A DNA stretch of 32,728 nt from Ruminococcaceae bacterium UBA3818 (GTDB lineage: Bacteria > Bacillota > Clostridia > Oscillospirales > Ruminococcaceae): NCBI GenBank assembly GCA_002369315.1, contig DFDW01000022.1:3584-36311 (forward strand), in the 5' to 3' direction. Of the stretch, positions 14,856 through 21,546 are shown piece by piece. Numbering within the stretch: the stretch's first letter is position 1; each line of letters opens with the position of its first letter. Under the pieces are notes generated by a model. That model did not search any database, was not told where the DNA came from, and saw only the letters and a list, made by a program, of their open reading frames with translations. The position numbers and the translations under genes are program-made.

Positions 14856-16250
14856 TCACATGCTTTTCAAAATATCGGCATACGTTACGAGAGTTACATT
14901 GCCAAGCTCTGCTGCCTTATCGATGCATCCCTTAGTGAATCCGGACTTAGCGAACAAAAACAGATGAACGTTCTTGTATGCAAATAGCTCGCTGCGTTGG
15001 ACAAGCGTCTCCAAAACACCGAGATCAATCTTCTCGTTTGTCCATTTGCATTCAGCAAAGAGTGCACTGTTTTTATCCTGCTCGCCCATGATATCAATCT
15101 CGGTTTGGCTTCTGGTTCTAGGATCGTTGCCCCACCAGCGGCCAAGAGAAGTGAATTCTATTGGAGATTTGCCGGTGACCAGCAGTTCCCAAAGATATTG
15201 TGTGGAAATATCCTCAAAGACCTTACCCATGTAATCTGTGAAATAGGGTTCGATTCTCTTGTATGCCAGATCACCAGCGCCTCGCGCAATAATTGAGTTA
15301 TTCTCTAAGACAAAACGATACCAGAAGCGGAACATATTGTCTGCGATGGAATAGATGGTTTTGCGGGAAGCTTTTTCGCCGTAAGGGGTTTCTTTTTGCA
15401 CGATACCCAACGAGATCAGGTTTTTGATATATGTGGTACAAACGCTGGTGTCCTCGCCGACCTTTGTTGAGATATCAGCCATACGGGAAGCACCGGTAGC
15501 TATTGCGGTAATAATTGCAGTATAGATCGCCGGCTCACGGACTTCCTGTTTCAAGAGATTTGTTGGCTCCTCGTAGAGGAAAGAAATTGGATTCAAGTAG
15601 GTGTTTTTGATATTTTCCTCGACACTCAGTTTATCGCTGACTTGTAAAAGGTATTGAGGTGTGCCGCCAACAGCACCATACATTAACGCTTTATCCTCAC
15701 CGGACATATTGGCAAGGTACCGACAGGTCTCTTCGAAGTCAAAAGGAAGAAGCTTGATTTGTGCGGTGCGTCTTCCGTATAGAGGCGCTTTATAGGACAG
15801 AACATGATCCTCCATATAAGACATAGAAGAGCCGCAAAGAATGAGCATGAGCTTTGAAGTATCTTTGTATTTGTCGATCAACAGTTGCAGGGTTGACGCC
15901 AAACTCTTAGAAGACCGTGCAACATAGGGGTACTCATCAATGGCCAGAATAATGCGCTCATTCTCTGCGAGCTGGAATACATACTCAAGAGCTGCTTGGA
16001 AATTGGAGAAGGAAGTATCTGCTCTGATACCGGTATTGAATTCCAAAATGTTTTTGCTGAAGTTCTCCAGATTGAGTTTTGCGTTACTCTCAATGCCCAT
16101 GAAATAAATGGCTTTTTTATCGCCTAGGAATTGTTTGATCAGCTCGGTCTTTCCAATACGGCGACGGCCATAGATAACAGCAAACTCGAACTTGCTGGAT
16201 CCATATAATTTGTTAAGAGCTTTTAACTCTCGCTCTCTGCCAATAAACAT
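14856..16250 (-). CDS. Archaeal-type AAA ATPase with DUF234-like C-terminal domain
   Basis: A 464-aa protein. MFIGRERELKALNKLY opens it, Walker A YGRRRIGKTELI follows near residues 28-39, and Walker B is ILAIDEYPYV near 100-109. A winged-helix region (ATGASRMADISTKVG) comes after the ATPase domain, and the end (FAECKWTNEKIDLGVLETL) has the E-x-K element of a PD-(D/E)XK-like fold, as in DUF234 proteins. The family is widespread and of unclear function; links to mobile elements and STAND-like defence have been suggested. ATG 16250 is preferred over an earlier one because AAAGGAGG precedes it. It is transcribed convergently with the defence-like operon as a single gene. Confidence 0.85.
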   Translation of the reverse strand: MFIGRERELKALNKLYGSSKFEFAVIYGRRRIGKTELIKQFLGDKKAIYFMGIESNAKLNLENFSKNILEFNTGIRADTSFSNFQAALEYVFQLAENERIILAIDEYPYVARSSKSLASTLQLLIDKYKDTSKLMLILCGSSMSYMEDHVLSYKAPLYGRRTAQIKLLPFDFEETCRYLANMSGEDKALMYGAVGGTPQYLLQVSDKLSVEENIKNTYLNPISFLYEEPTNLLKQEVREPAIYTAIITAIATGASRMADISTKVGEDTSVCTTYIKNLISLGIVQKETPYGEKASRKTIYSIADNMFRFWYRFVLENNSIIARGAGDLAYKRIEPYFTDYMGKVFEDISTQYLWELLVTGKSPIEFTSLGRWWGNDPRTRSQTEIDIMGEQDKNSALFAECKWTNEKIDLGVLETLVQRSELFAYKNVHLFLFAKSGFTKGCIDKAAELGNVTLVTYADILKSM

Positions 16251-16370
16251 AGGGACTGCCTCCTTTGCAGAGTTCTTTACGCTTATAATATACCATTTCA
16301 ATAAAATTTAGTCAAGTACGATTTACTAAATCACACATCACTAACTATTTTTGAGCAAAGACGGACATTA

Positions 16371-16418
16371 GTTATCCCCCGTTATATCCCTTTTGATTGG
16401 GGTATAGCGGGGGATAAC
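16371..16418. other. 20-bp inverted repeat after the SLOG gene
   Basis: GTTATCCCCCGTTATATCCC (16371-16390) pairs with 16399-16418 over an 8-nt loop; two positions pair only as G-T wobbles. It lies just past the stop codon of the SLOG gene, as a terminator would, but there is no T tract on the minus strand. It could be a stability element, a regulator site or a miniature-element remnant. Confidence 0.5.
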
Positions 16419-16421
16419 AGT

Positions 16422-16856
16422 TTAGTTAAGGGAGACTATGATTTTCTTCTGTTTTTCTGCTAATTCTGCAAACTGTGCTGCGCCACCCCATGAATGGGTG
16501 ATATAGGTTACAACATAGTCAGACTGTTTGAGCATCCATTTGTTGCGCCATGAGATAGCAAAGCGTGGGTGGACAGTTTCGATGCCTTCCGGAAGCATGG
16601 TGTCGGAGTAATCGCGGGTATCAAACTCGTCTCGTTTGGGGGGCATACGTTCTAAAACGACAGCGTAATTGATGTGGGGGTATAGCGACAGCAATTCTTT
16701 CAGAACGGAGCGAACCATCGAATCAAATGCCCCTTGTTGGCCAACGTAAAATGTATCTACAGTGTGGTTCTCAATCAGATCGATCAGCACTTCACGAAGC
16801 TTTGATTTAATTGAACTCGGACAATCCCGATGTCCAAAGAAAGTACAGGCGGACAT
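16422..16856 (-). CDS. SLOG-family (DUF1273/YpsA-like) protein
   Basis: A 144-aa protein. CTFFGHRDCP at the N-terminus, VDTFYVGQQGAFDSMVRSVL and the end DYVVTYITHSWGGAAQFAELAEKQ follow the SLOG Rossmann-like pattern of YpsA/DUF1273 proteins, which bind nucleotides or nucleotide-derived ligands. SLOG domains are sensors or enzymes in several nucleotide-signalling defence systems, but stand-alone copies like this one are also general accessory genes. A GGAGGAAGG site precedes the ATG. It is transcribed divergently from an XRE gene across a 114-bp region with nested inverted repeats, so the two are probably co-regulated. Confidence 0.8.
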   Translation of the reverse strand: MSACTFFGHRDCPSSIKSKLREVLIDLIENHTVDTFYVGQQGAFDSMVRSVLKELLSLYPHINYAVVLERMPPKRDEFDTRDYSDTMLPEGIETVHPRFAISWRNKWMLKQSDYVVTYITHSWGGAAQFAELAEKQKKIIVSLN

Positions 16857-16876
16857 TTTCCTTCCTCCGTCGCATT

Positions 16877-16969
16877 ATTGACCAGTATAGCGGACAATAT
16901 TTTATCTCACTATAGCATACGATAATGGTGGCTGCAACCAATACTGGTCAATCGTATGCGAGGTGAGAT
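16877..16969. promoter_or_regulatory. Nested inverted repeats in the SLOG/XRE divergent promoter region
   Basis: ATTGACCAGTAT (16877-16888) is the exact reverse complement of 16941-16952. GCATACGAT (16915-16923) is the exact reverse complement of 16951-16959, and the flanking ATCTCAC (16904-16910) is echoed by GTGAGAT (16963-16969). The arms interleave and would place two operators around both start sites. They probably bind the XRE protein encoded next door. Confidence 0.65.
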
Positions 16970-16970
16970 A

Positions 16971-17222
16971 ATGGAACAGAAGATTCGTCGTGATCGTAAT
17001 ATGGGAGATAACCTCCGGAGATTGCGCATTGATAAGGGAATCTCGCAGGAGAAGCTGTGTGCAGAGCTGCAGCGTCGTGGTTGTGATATCGGTAGAACTA
17101 CTTACGCAAAGTATGAAGCCGGTGAGCTGAACATCAGAGCCAGCGTCATTATCGAACTTCGAAAGATCTATAACTGTACGTTCGATGATTTCTTTGAAGG
17201 CCTTGATGTTTCTGAAGAATAA
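16971..17222 (+). CDS. XRE-family (Cro/CI) transcriptional regulator
   Basis: An 83-aa single-domain HTH protein. The HTH is MGDNLRRLRIDKGISQEKLCAELQ, followed by RTTYAKYEAGELNIRASVIIELRKIYN and a short acidic end, the usual form of clostridial XRE repressors. ATG 16971 was chosen because GAGGTGAG is correctly spaced; an in-frame ATG 15 bp upstream lacks a site. It is divergent from the SLOG gene and probably represses both, through the inverted repeats between them. A strong terminator follows directly, so it is monocistronic. Confidence 0.88.
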   Translation: MEQKIRRDRNMGDNLRRLRIDKGISQEKLCAELQRRGCDIGRTTYAKYEAGELNIRASVIIELRKIYNCTFDDFFEGLDVSEE

Positions 17223-17223
17223 A

Positions 17224-17262
17224 AACCTGTGGTATTCGACACGAATACCACAGGTTTTTTAG
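17224..17262 (+). terminator. Intrinsic terminator of the XRE gene
   Basis: A 16-bp perfect stem (17224-17239 with 17243-17258) closes an ACA loop and is followed by Ts. The A tract on the other side lets it also end the leftward Fic transcript. Confidence 0.9.
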
Positions 17263-17309
17263 TTTGTTCTGTGACGATGAATTTCTATAACATTTGCAGA
17301 TGAGGGTGC

Positions 17310-18251
17310 TTATTTATCGTTCCTTTTTGCGATTTGTTGATACTGAGCGTGGCACTCTAGCAACCCCTGCAGGGCAATCTGAGCCTCAAACCGCATCTGA
17401 GCCTCCATGCAGACATCCATAAAGACACTCCGATCCTTGTTCCAACAGCGGATGCCTTCTAGATATCCGGTGCGGCGTTTGTCGTCGATGATAAAGGGAG
17501 TAACACTATGTCGGAGACATTCTTTGAGCATGAGAAGTCTGCCGACCCGTCCATTGCAATCTTCAAAAGGGCGGATACGTTCGAACTTCACATGGAAATC
17601 CAGAATCTCGTGAAAGCCGATATATTTCTGAGATTCGTACTCTTTGATCAGGGCGGTCATGGCTGCCCCGATCTCTGAAGGCGGCGTAGTTTTGCCGAAC
17701 TTAGGTGCGGTGGTTGTCTTGCGGTATCCATAAGGAATAGGGGCATGACGCTTGTGGCGGCAGTTGTCGCTGACCAGCTGCATCTGAATCTGATGAATGA
17801 GTGTCTGGTTCAGTGGCTTCATCGCATTGCTCAAAATCATATCGACCGCAAGGAAGTGGTTTCTTGCTTCAATGATATCATTGATCTTGATTGCTTCGCT
17901 GCCGGTGACGATGCGGTCGGTTTTGTACAGCAGCTCGATTTGGTTGCGAGTCAGTCTGTTGCTAGCCATACGCCCATTGCTGTAGACCATGTTGATCTGG
18001 ATATAGTCGTAAAGACCGCGATACTGTCTGCCGTCTCGCTGCTTGATCAAATTTTTGAGAAGTGGGGGGATCTGAGGCGTATTTACTGTGTCTTTTTTGA
18101 TCCGTGATGGTTTGTCGGCATCCTCCGGGATTTGCCAGATACCGTCATACTGTGCCAAGTCCGGGATACGTCCTTCGGCACAATACCTTCTGACGAGTCG
18201 TTCGGAAATGCCCCATTTCTTTGCCGCTTCTTGTACTGTGATGTAACTCAT
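17310..18251 (-). CDS. Fic-like protein with degenerate active site
   Basis: A 313-aa protein. An N-terminal HTH (VQEAAKKWGISERLVRRYCAEG) precedes a Fic domain of about residues 75-285. Fic enzymes transfer AMP or related groups through the motif HPFx(D/E)GNGRxxR. Here the stretch reads FERIRPFEDCNGRVGR: R227 stands where the catalytic His belongs and C232 replaces the first Gly, each explained by one base change (CGC for CAC, TGC for GGC). The inhibitory motif (S/T)xxxE(G/N) is also changed: S91-N-G-R-M95-A96 lacks the Glu. Catalysis and its brake have therefore both decayed, or the protein has a DNA-binding or scaffold role. ATG 18251 has AAAGGAAG before it. It is the last gene before the right boundary repeat. 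Confidence 0.85.
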   Translation of the reverse strand: MSYITVQEAAKKWGISERLVRRYCAEGRIPDLAQYDGIWQIPEDADKPSRIKKDTVNTPQIPPLLKNLIKQRDGRQYRGLYDYIQINMVYSNGRMASNRLTRNQIELLYKTDRIVTGSEAIKINDIIEARNHFLAVDMILSNAMKPLNQTLIHQIQMQLVSDNCRHKRHAPIPYGYRKTTTAPKFGKTTPPSEIGAAMTALIKEYESQKYIGFHEILDFHVKFERIRPFEDCNGRVGRLLMLKECLRHSVTPFIIDDKRRTGYLEGIRCWNKDRSVFMDVCMEAQMRFEAQIALQGLLECHAQYQQIAKRNDK

Positions 18252-18286
18252 ACTTGTCTTCCTTTCAACTGATTTTTTGAGTACAA

Positions 18287-18353
18287 GATTCCGGTGACCG
18301 CGGAACACTTTAAATTTCCGCGGAACACTTCGTACCGGAGTTGTACCGGAATC
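18287..18353 (+). repeat. Right boundary repeat cluster (candidate att/integrase sites)
   Basis: The copy at 18321-18353 matches 138-170 at 29 of 33 positions. In addition CCGCGGAACACTT occurs twice (18298 and 18318, 20 bp apart), and GATTCCGGT (18287-18295) is the reverse complement of ACCGGAATC (18345-18353). Another GATTCCGGT lies at 18572-18580. Together they look like a recombinase-binding region. It stands immediately upstream of the Fic gene, at the opposite end from the integrase. Confidence 0.6.
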
Positions 18354-18706
18354 AGGGCAAAACGCATTGTACCAGTTGAAACGAATGAACCTAAAATGTG
18401 TCTAAATAGTGCTGTTTTGTCTAAGTTTTCTAACAAATCTCATCGAGTCCAGAACCTCGAAACCGATGGCATTCTGGGGGTCAGCGGTAAAAAATGGACA
18501 AGTTGAACTTGATGACACGTAATGGACACAAAGAAACGCATTAGATATGAATTGGGAAAATCTCTCGTTCTGATTCCGGTATAGAAAGACCAAATGAGGT
18601 TAGAGCAACATTACTGCCCTAACCTCTGAGCATGAAACCATGATAAAGTGCTTTTCCACAAGGCTTCTTGACGATAATGGCTCTAACATATGATATGATT
18701 AGCCTG
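18354..18706. other. Non-coding junction beyond the right repeat
   Basis: I see no gene here. Apart from one further GATTCCGGT box (18572-18580) and a weak TTGACG at 18668 with no well-spaced -10, nothing stands out. No copy of the tRNA 3' end was found here. Confidence 0.5.
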
Positions 18707-18735
18707 TTGGCAATATCACGGTACCGTGATATAAT
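18707..18735 (+). promoter_or_regulatory. Promoter with a 20-bp palindromic operator in its spacer
   Basis: TTGGCA (18707-18712) and TATAAT (18730-18735) are 17 bp apart. ATATCACGGTACCGTGATAT, a perfect palindrome at 18713-18732, fills the spacer and overlaps the -10 box. A dimeric repressor bound there would block RNA polymerase; the HTH-bearing DUF2442 protein downstream is the obvious candidate. Confidence 0.8.
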
Positions 18736-18762
18736 GATATCGAGAAAGGAGCGCTGATTTGT

Positions 18763-19017
18763 ATGCCAGTATTAGCAAAATTTTACGGTATTATCATTAG
18801 AATGTATTTCCTGCAAAGTGAGCATAATCCGCCCCATATCCACGCAATCTATAATGAGGATGTTGCTGCTATTGACTTCATGACAGGTGAAGTGATCGAA
18901 GGACATCTTCCGGCAAAAGCTTTGGGGTTAGTGAGGGAATAGCTTTCGATTCATAAAGATGCTTTGCAAGAAATGTGGAATACACAGGAGTTTAAGAAGC
19001 TGCCGCCACTGGAGTAA
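18763..19017 (+). pseudogene. DUF4160 protein gene interrupted by an in-frame TAG
   Basis: The frame opens MPVLAKFYGIIIRMYF and contains HNPPHIHAIYNED, the hallmark of DUF4160. It stops at TAG 18940-18942, in the sequence LVRE-stop-LSIHKD. Relatives have Trp at this place, so TGG to TAG is the likely change. Reading on, the frame gives the expected C-terminus (LQEMWNTQEFKKLPPLE) up to TAA 19015-19017, 84 codons in all. DUF4160 and DUF2442 genes are usually paired, in a toxin-antitoxin-like arrangement of unproven function. Here only a 59-aa N-terminal product would be made unless the TAG is read through. It has an AAAGGAG site and the operator-bearing promoter upstream. Confidence 0.8.
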
Positions 19018-19027
19018 GGAGGTCAAT

Positions 19028-19462
19028 ATGTTTCACAAAGTAAAAAGTGTTTCAGCACTTCCTAACTTCAAATTGAGTGTACAGTTCAGCGAGGGCGTCA
19101 CAAAGCTGTATGATGTGAAGCCTCTGTTTGAGAAAATTTCTGCCTTTCGTTATCTGAACGACAATCCTGTAGAATTCGATTGTGTTTCTGTTGACATAGG
19201 TGGTTACGGCATTGTTTGGAATGATGATCTGGATTTGTCCTGTGACGAACTCTGGGAAAACGGTATCGTAGTTGAGACTCCCTTTGACGGCCTTATGGCC
19301 TTCAGCGATGCTACAGAACTTTGGGGGCTTAACGAAAGTACTTTGCGGAAAGCCATCTCTTATGGCAAGCTGATCAACGGTGTCGATGTTTGCAAATTTG
19401 GAAAACAGTGGGTTGTTTCTGTTGAAGCAATGAAACGTGAATATGGAACTGCAACTCGATAA
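19028..19462 (+). CDS. DUF2442 protein with C-terminal helix-turn-helix
   Basis: A 144-aa protein. Residues 1-85 are a DUF2442 domain (VQFSEGVTKLYDVKPLFEK, then GYGIVWNDDLDLSCDELWENG). Residues 95-140 look like a helix-turn-helix (DATELWGLNESTLRKAISYGKLI, then VCKFGKQWVVSVEAMKREYG). TAAGGAGG precedes ATG 19028; the frame extends upstream without a start signal. It is the partner of the broken DUF4160 gene 10 bp upstream and is the likely autorepressor at the 18713-18732 palindrome, by analogy with antitoxin autoregulation. Unlike its partner it is intact, as expected if an antitoxin outlives its toxin. Confidence 0.82.
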   Translation: MFHKVKSVSALPNFKLSVQFSEGVTKLYDVKPLFEKISAFRYLNDNPVEFDCVSVDIGGYGIVWNDDLDLSCDELWENGIVVETPFDGLMAFSDATELWGLNESTLRKAISYGKLINGVDVCKFGKQWVVSVEAMKREYGTATR

Positions 19463-19465
19463 AAT

Positions 19466-19500
19466 GGAAAGCACCTATCGCGGATAGGTGCTTTCCAATT
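19466..19500 (+). terminator. Hairpin terminator after the DUF2442 gene
   Basis: A 14-bp perfect stem (19466-19479 with 19483-19496) with a GCG loop begins 4 bp past the stop codon. The T tract is weak (AATTTAAT). Confidence 0.7.
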
Positions 19501-19508
19501 TAATGATA

Positions 19509-19556
19509 CAAAAACAAGGCGGCAGAATTGCATCTTCTTGCCGCCTTGTTTAAGTT
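19509..19556. terminator. Second convergent terminator
   Basis: A 12-bp stem (AACAAGGCGGCA at 19513-19524 with 19539-19550) is followed by TAAGTTTT on the plus strand and by TTTTTG on the minus strand. It serves the leftward truncated gene and backs up the DUF2442 terminator. Confidence 0.75.
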
Positions 19557-20429
19557 TTACCACCAATATCGACTACTCTTTTTTGGTGCCTTAGATTCTT
19601 CGCTTTTACCATGCTCTCGATTGCCGAAAATCTGATCTTTTACAGCGACGGTTGGATCCAACCAATCCGCTTTGGCGTTGGCCCACTGGATCCAGGCTCT
19701 TTCTTCTTCTGTCAATTCCGACTTTGATCCGACGGCCGCGACATAAGCGCGGATTCTGCAGGCTCTTTCAAAATCCGCAGCTTCATTTTCCAATGCCTGA
19801 AGCTTATCGACTTCCTCATCCCAACGTTGACGACGCAATTCTTTTTGCCGTTGTTCTTCCGTTGCTTTTCTTTGTGCGGCTTCGCGCTCTTCCCGTTTGC
19901 TTCTGACATTTTCCGACTCTATGTACAGATCAAGTAAGATCTCTCCGAGACGACCTTCTAGCCCGATATTGTCGGTATCGCGAAGGTAACTATCTCGTCG
20001 AGCTGCAAAGGTTAGTTTGCCGTTTGGAATGTAGTCATACTTTCGGAATTTCGGCTCCAATGCATAATGCGATAGTCGTTTTTCTTTTTCATACTTCTCC
20101 CACTGCTTTTGCTCATCTTTTGTCAATGCGTGTGTAGTTTGTGTTTTTCCTTCTGTGATACGGTAAAAAACATTTTCACCACGGATCTGAAGGGATAGAT
20201 TTTGATTCACAGAGCCGCCAAGAGCTTCGACTGTTCGGAACAATGCATCCAAAATCAGATATACGCGTGGGAGAATGTCCTCTGAAACGTCATCCCAGAG
20301 TGGAGGTTCGCCTTCCGGTGGTCTGTAGTAACTATCTCGTTTACGAGGTGCAAACTCAAGTCCCGTTCCAAACAGTCCGGCGGTTTTGGCATTGGCCTTT
20401 CCATCGCCCGAGGGATTGTACAGGCACAC
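19557..20429 (-). CDS. N-terminally truncated conserved protein (probable remnant)
   Basis: The 290-aa frame opens with GTG 20429. Residues 45-180 (ILPRVYLILDALFRTVEALGGSVN, later FRKYDYIPNGKLTF) match a conserved hypothetical family of accessory regions whose full-length members carry an N-terminal HTH-like domain. That domain is missing. The C-terminal part is a long charged helix (VRSKREEREAAQRKATEEQ) with a basic tail. The frame stays open upstream to a TAA at 20580-20582 without an ATG; this stretch (FEAAEKAFLFFRFLSGRLF) is unlike the family, so the gene seems to have been joined to foreign sequence. No ribosome site is evident at GTG. It is possibly a pseudogene at the edge of the accessory region. 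Confidence 0.5.
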   Translation of the reverse strand: MCLYNPSGDGKANAKTAGLFGTGLEFAPRKRDSYYRPPEGEPPLWDDVSEDILPRVYLILDALFRTVEALGGSVNQNLSLQIRGENVFYRITEGKTQTTHALTKDEQKQWEKYEKEKRLSHYALEPKFRKYDYIPNGKLTFAARRDSYLRDTDNIGLEGRLGEILLDLYIESENVRSKREEREAAQRKATEEQRQKELRRQRWDEEVDKLQALENEAADFERACRIRAYVAAVGSKSELTEEERAWIQWANAKADWLDPTVAVKDQIFGNREHGKSEESKAPKKSSRYWW

Positions 20430-20646
20430 GGCGGCTCCATTCGGGCTAGCTGTCCGGATCCCCGCTCCATTGAATTCACGGTAATCCTGAAACAGCCTGC
20501 CAGAAAGAAAGCGGAAAAATAAAAAGGCTTTCTCTGCCGCTTCAAAGCTATCAAGATTTCCGGATTTTGGAAAATCTTTTTATTCATCCCGATTTTTTGA
20601 AAACTTTACATTATTATGGCAGATGCCAGGGGAGAGACGCGCTGAT

Positions 20647-21228
20647 ATGAAACTGCTGGAAGAAAGAATCAGAAAAGACGGCTTGGTTCGGGAGGAAAAC
20701 GTACTGAAGGTTGACAGTTTTCTCAACCATCAAATGGATATCGGACTGTTTGAGGAGATGGCGAAAGAATGGAAACGGCTGTTTGCCGGCTGCCCGGTCA
20801 ATAAGATCCTGACCATCGAAGCCAGCGGCATCGGGATTGCCACCATCGCTGCCCGCGCATTTTCTGTACCGGTGATTTTTGCTAAAAAATCCCAAAGTAT
20901 CAATCTGGACAGCGACACTTATTCCACGAAAATCCAGTCGTTTACCCATGGCAGGACCTATGACGTAATTGTCTCGAAAAAATTTCTCACGCCGCACGAC
21001 CATGTGCTGATCATCGACGACTTTTTGGCCAACGGATGTGCGCTGATGGGATTGCTGGAATTGGTAGAGCAGGCCGGAGCTGTTGCGGAAGGAGTTGGCA
21101 TCGCCATTGAAAAAGGATTTCAAGAGGGCGGAGCAAAAATACGGGCCAAAGGGATCCGGGTAGAGTCGTTGGCCATTGTGGAGTCTATGGATGCCAAAAC
21201 AGGAGCGATAGCGTTTCGAAATCAGTAA
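20647..21228 (+). CDS. xpt: Xanthine phosphoribosyltransferase
   Basis: Converts xanthine and phosphoribosyl pyrophosphate to XMP in purine salvage, in the cytosol. The 193-aa length is standard. The PRPP-binding loop is VLIIDDFLANGCALMG (about residues 119-134), and the family opening KLLEERIRKDGLVREENVLKVDSFLNHQMD is well conserved. ATG 20647 gives the normal N-terminus; the upstream extension is not conserved. GGGGAGAG lies before the start. No purine-riboswitch aptamer could be recognised in the 200 bp upstream, although Firmicutes xpt genes often have one. It is the first clearly chromosomal gene to the right of the element. Confidence 0.95.
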   Translation: MKLLEERIRKDGLVREENVLKVDSFLNHQMDIGLFEEMAKEWKRLFAGCPVNKILTIEASGIGIATIAARAFSVPVIFAKKSQSINLDSDTYSTKIQSFTHGRTYDVIVSKKFLTPHDHVLIIDDFLANGCALMGLLELVEQAGAVAEGVGIAIEKGFQEGGAKIRAKGIRVESLAIVESMDAKTGAIAFRNQ

Positions 21229-21243
21229 TTTGTTTGGCAGTGA

Positions 21244-21287
21244 AAAACGGCAGGGAAGAAATGTTTCTTCCCTGCCGTTTCTTTTTG
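21244..21287 (+). terminator. Intrinsic terminator of xpt
   Basis: A 17-bp perfect stem (21245-21261 with 21264-21280) is followed by CTTTTT, 17 bp past the stop codon. Confidence 0.9.
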
Positions 21288-21330
21288 GAACAATCTTTTC
21301 CAAAGACGGTTTGGTGAAACTGGCAAAATA

Positions 21331-21356
21331 AAAAACGCGGCTTCACCGCGTTTTTT
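21331..21356. terminator. Bidirectional intrinsic terminator
   Basis: AAAAACGCGG, a CTTCA loop and CCGCGTTTTTT form a hairpin with A and T runs on both sides. It lies between convergent xpt and the Spo0A-like gene, which ends 190 bp away. Confidence 0.8.
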
Positions 21357-21546
21357 AAAGAGGAGGTCAATGAAAATTTTGAATCAAACAGTTGTGCTGC
21401 CGACCGTCTGATCTCTCGGAACAATGAGAAGTATAGCAGAAGGATATGGATAATTCATGAGGAAAAATAAAACGAATCTGGCGGGTTTTATGAAAAAACT
21501 ATGAATGGATGGAATGGGCCGTACAAAAAGCAGGTATCTGACAAAA

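Noticed and set aside
18481..18488. TCAGCGGT matches the first bases of the tRNA fragment and looked like an attR core
   Set aside because: The match is 8 bp within the window, is followed by unrelated sequence rather than a displaced tRNA 3' end, and a match of that length is expected by chance.
20430..20646. Possible purine riboswitch before xpt
   Set aside because: I could not find the conserved purine aptamer core or its paired loops; the segment is partly covered by the opposite-strand remnant frame.
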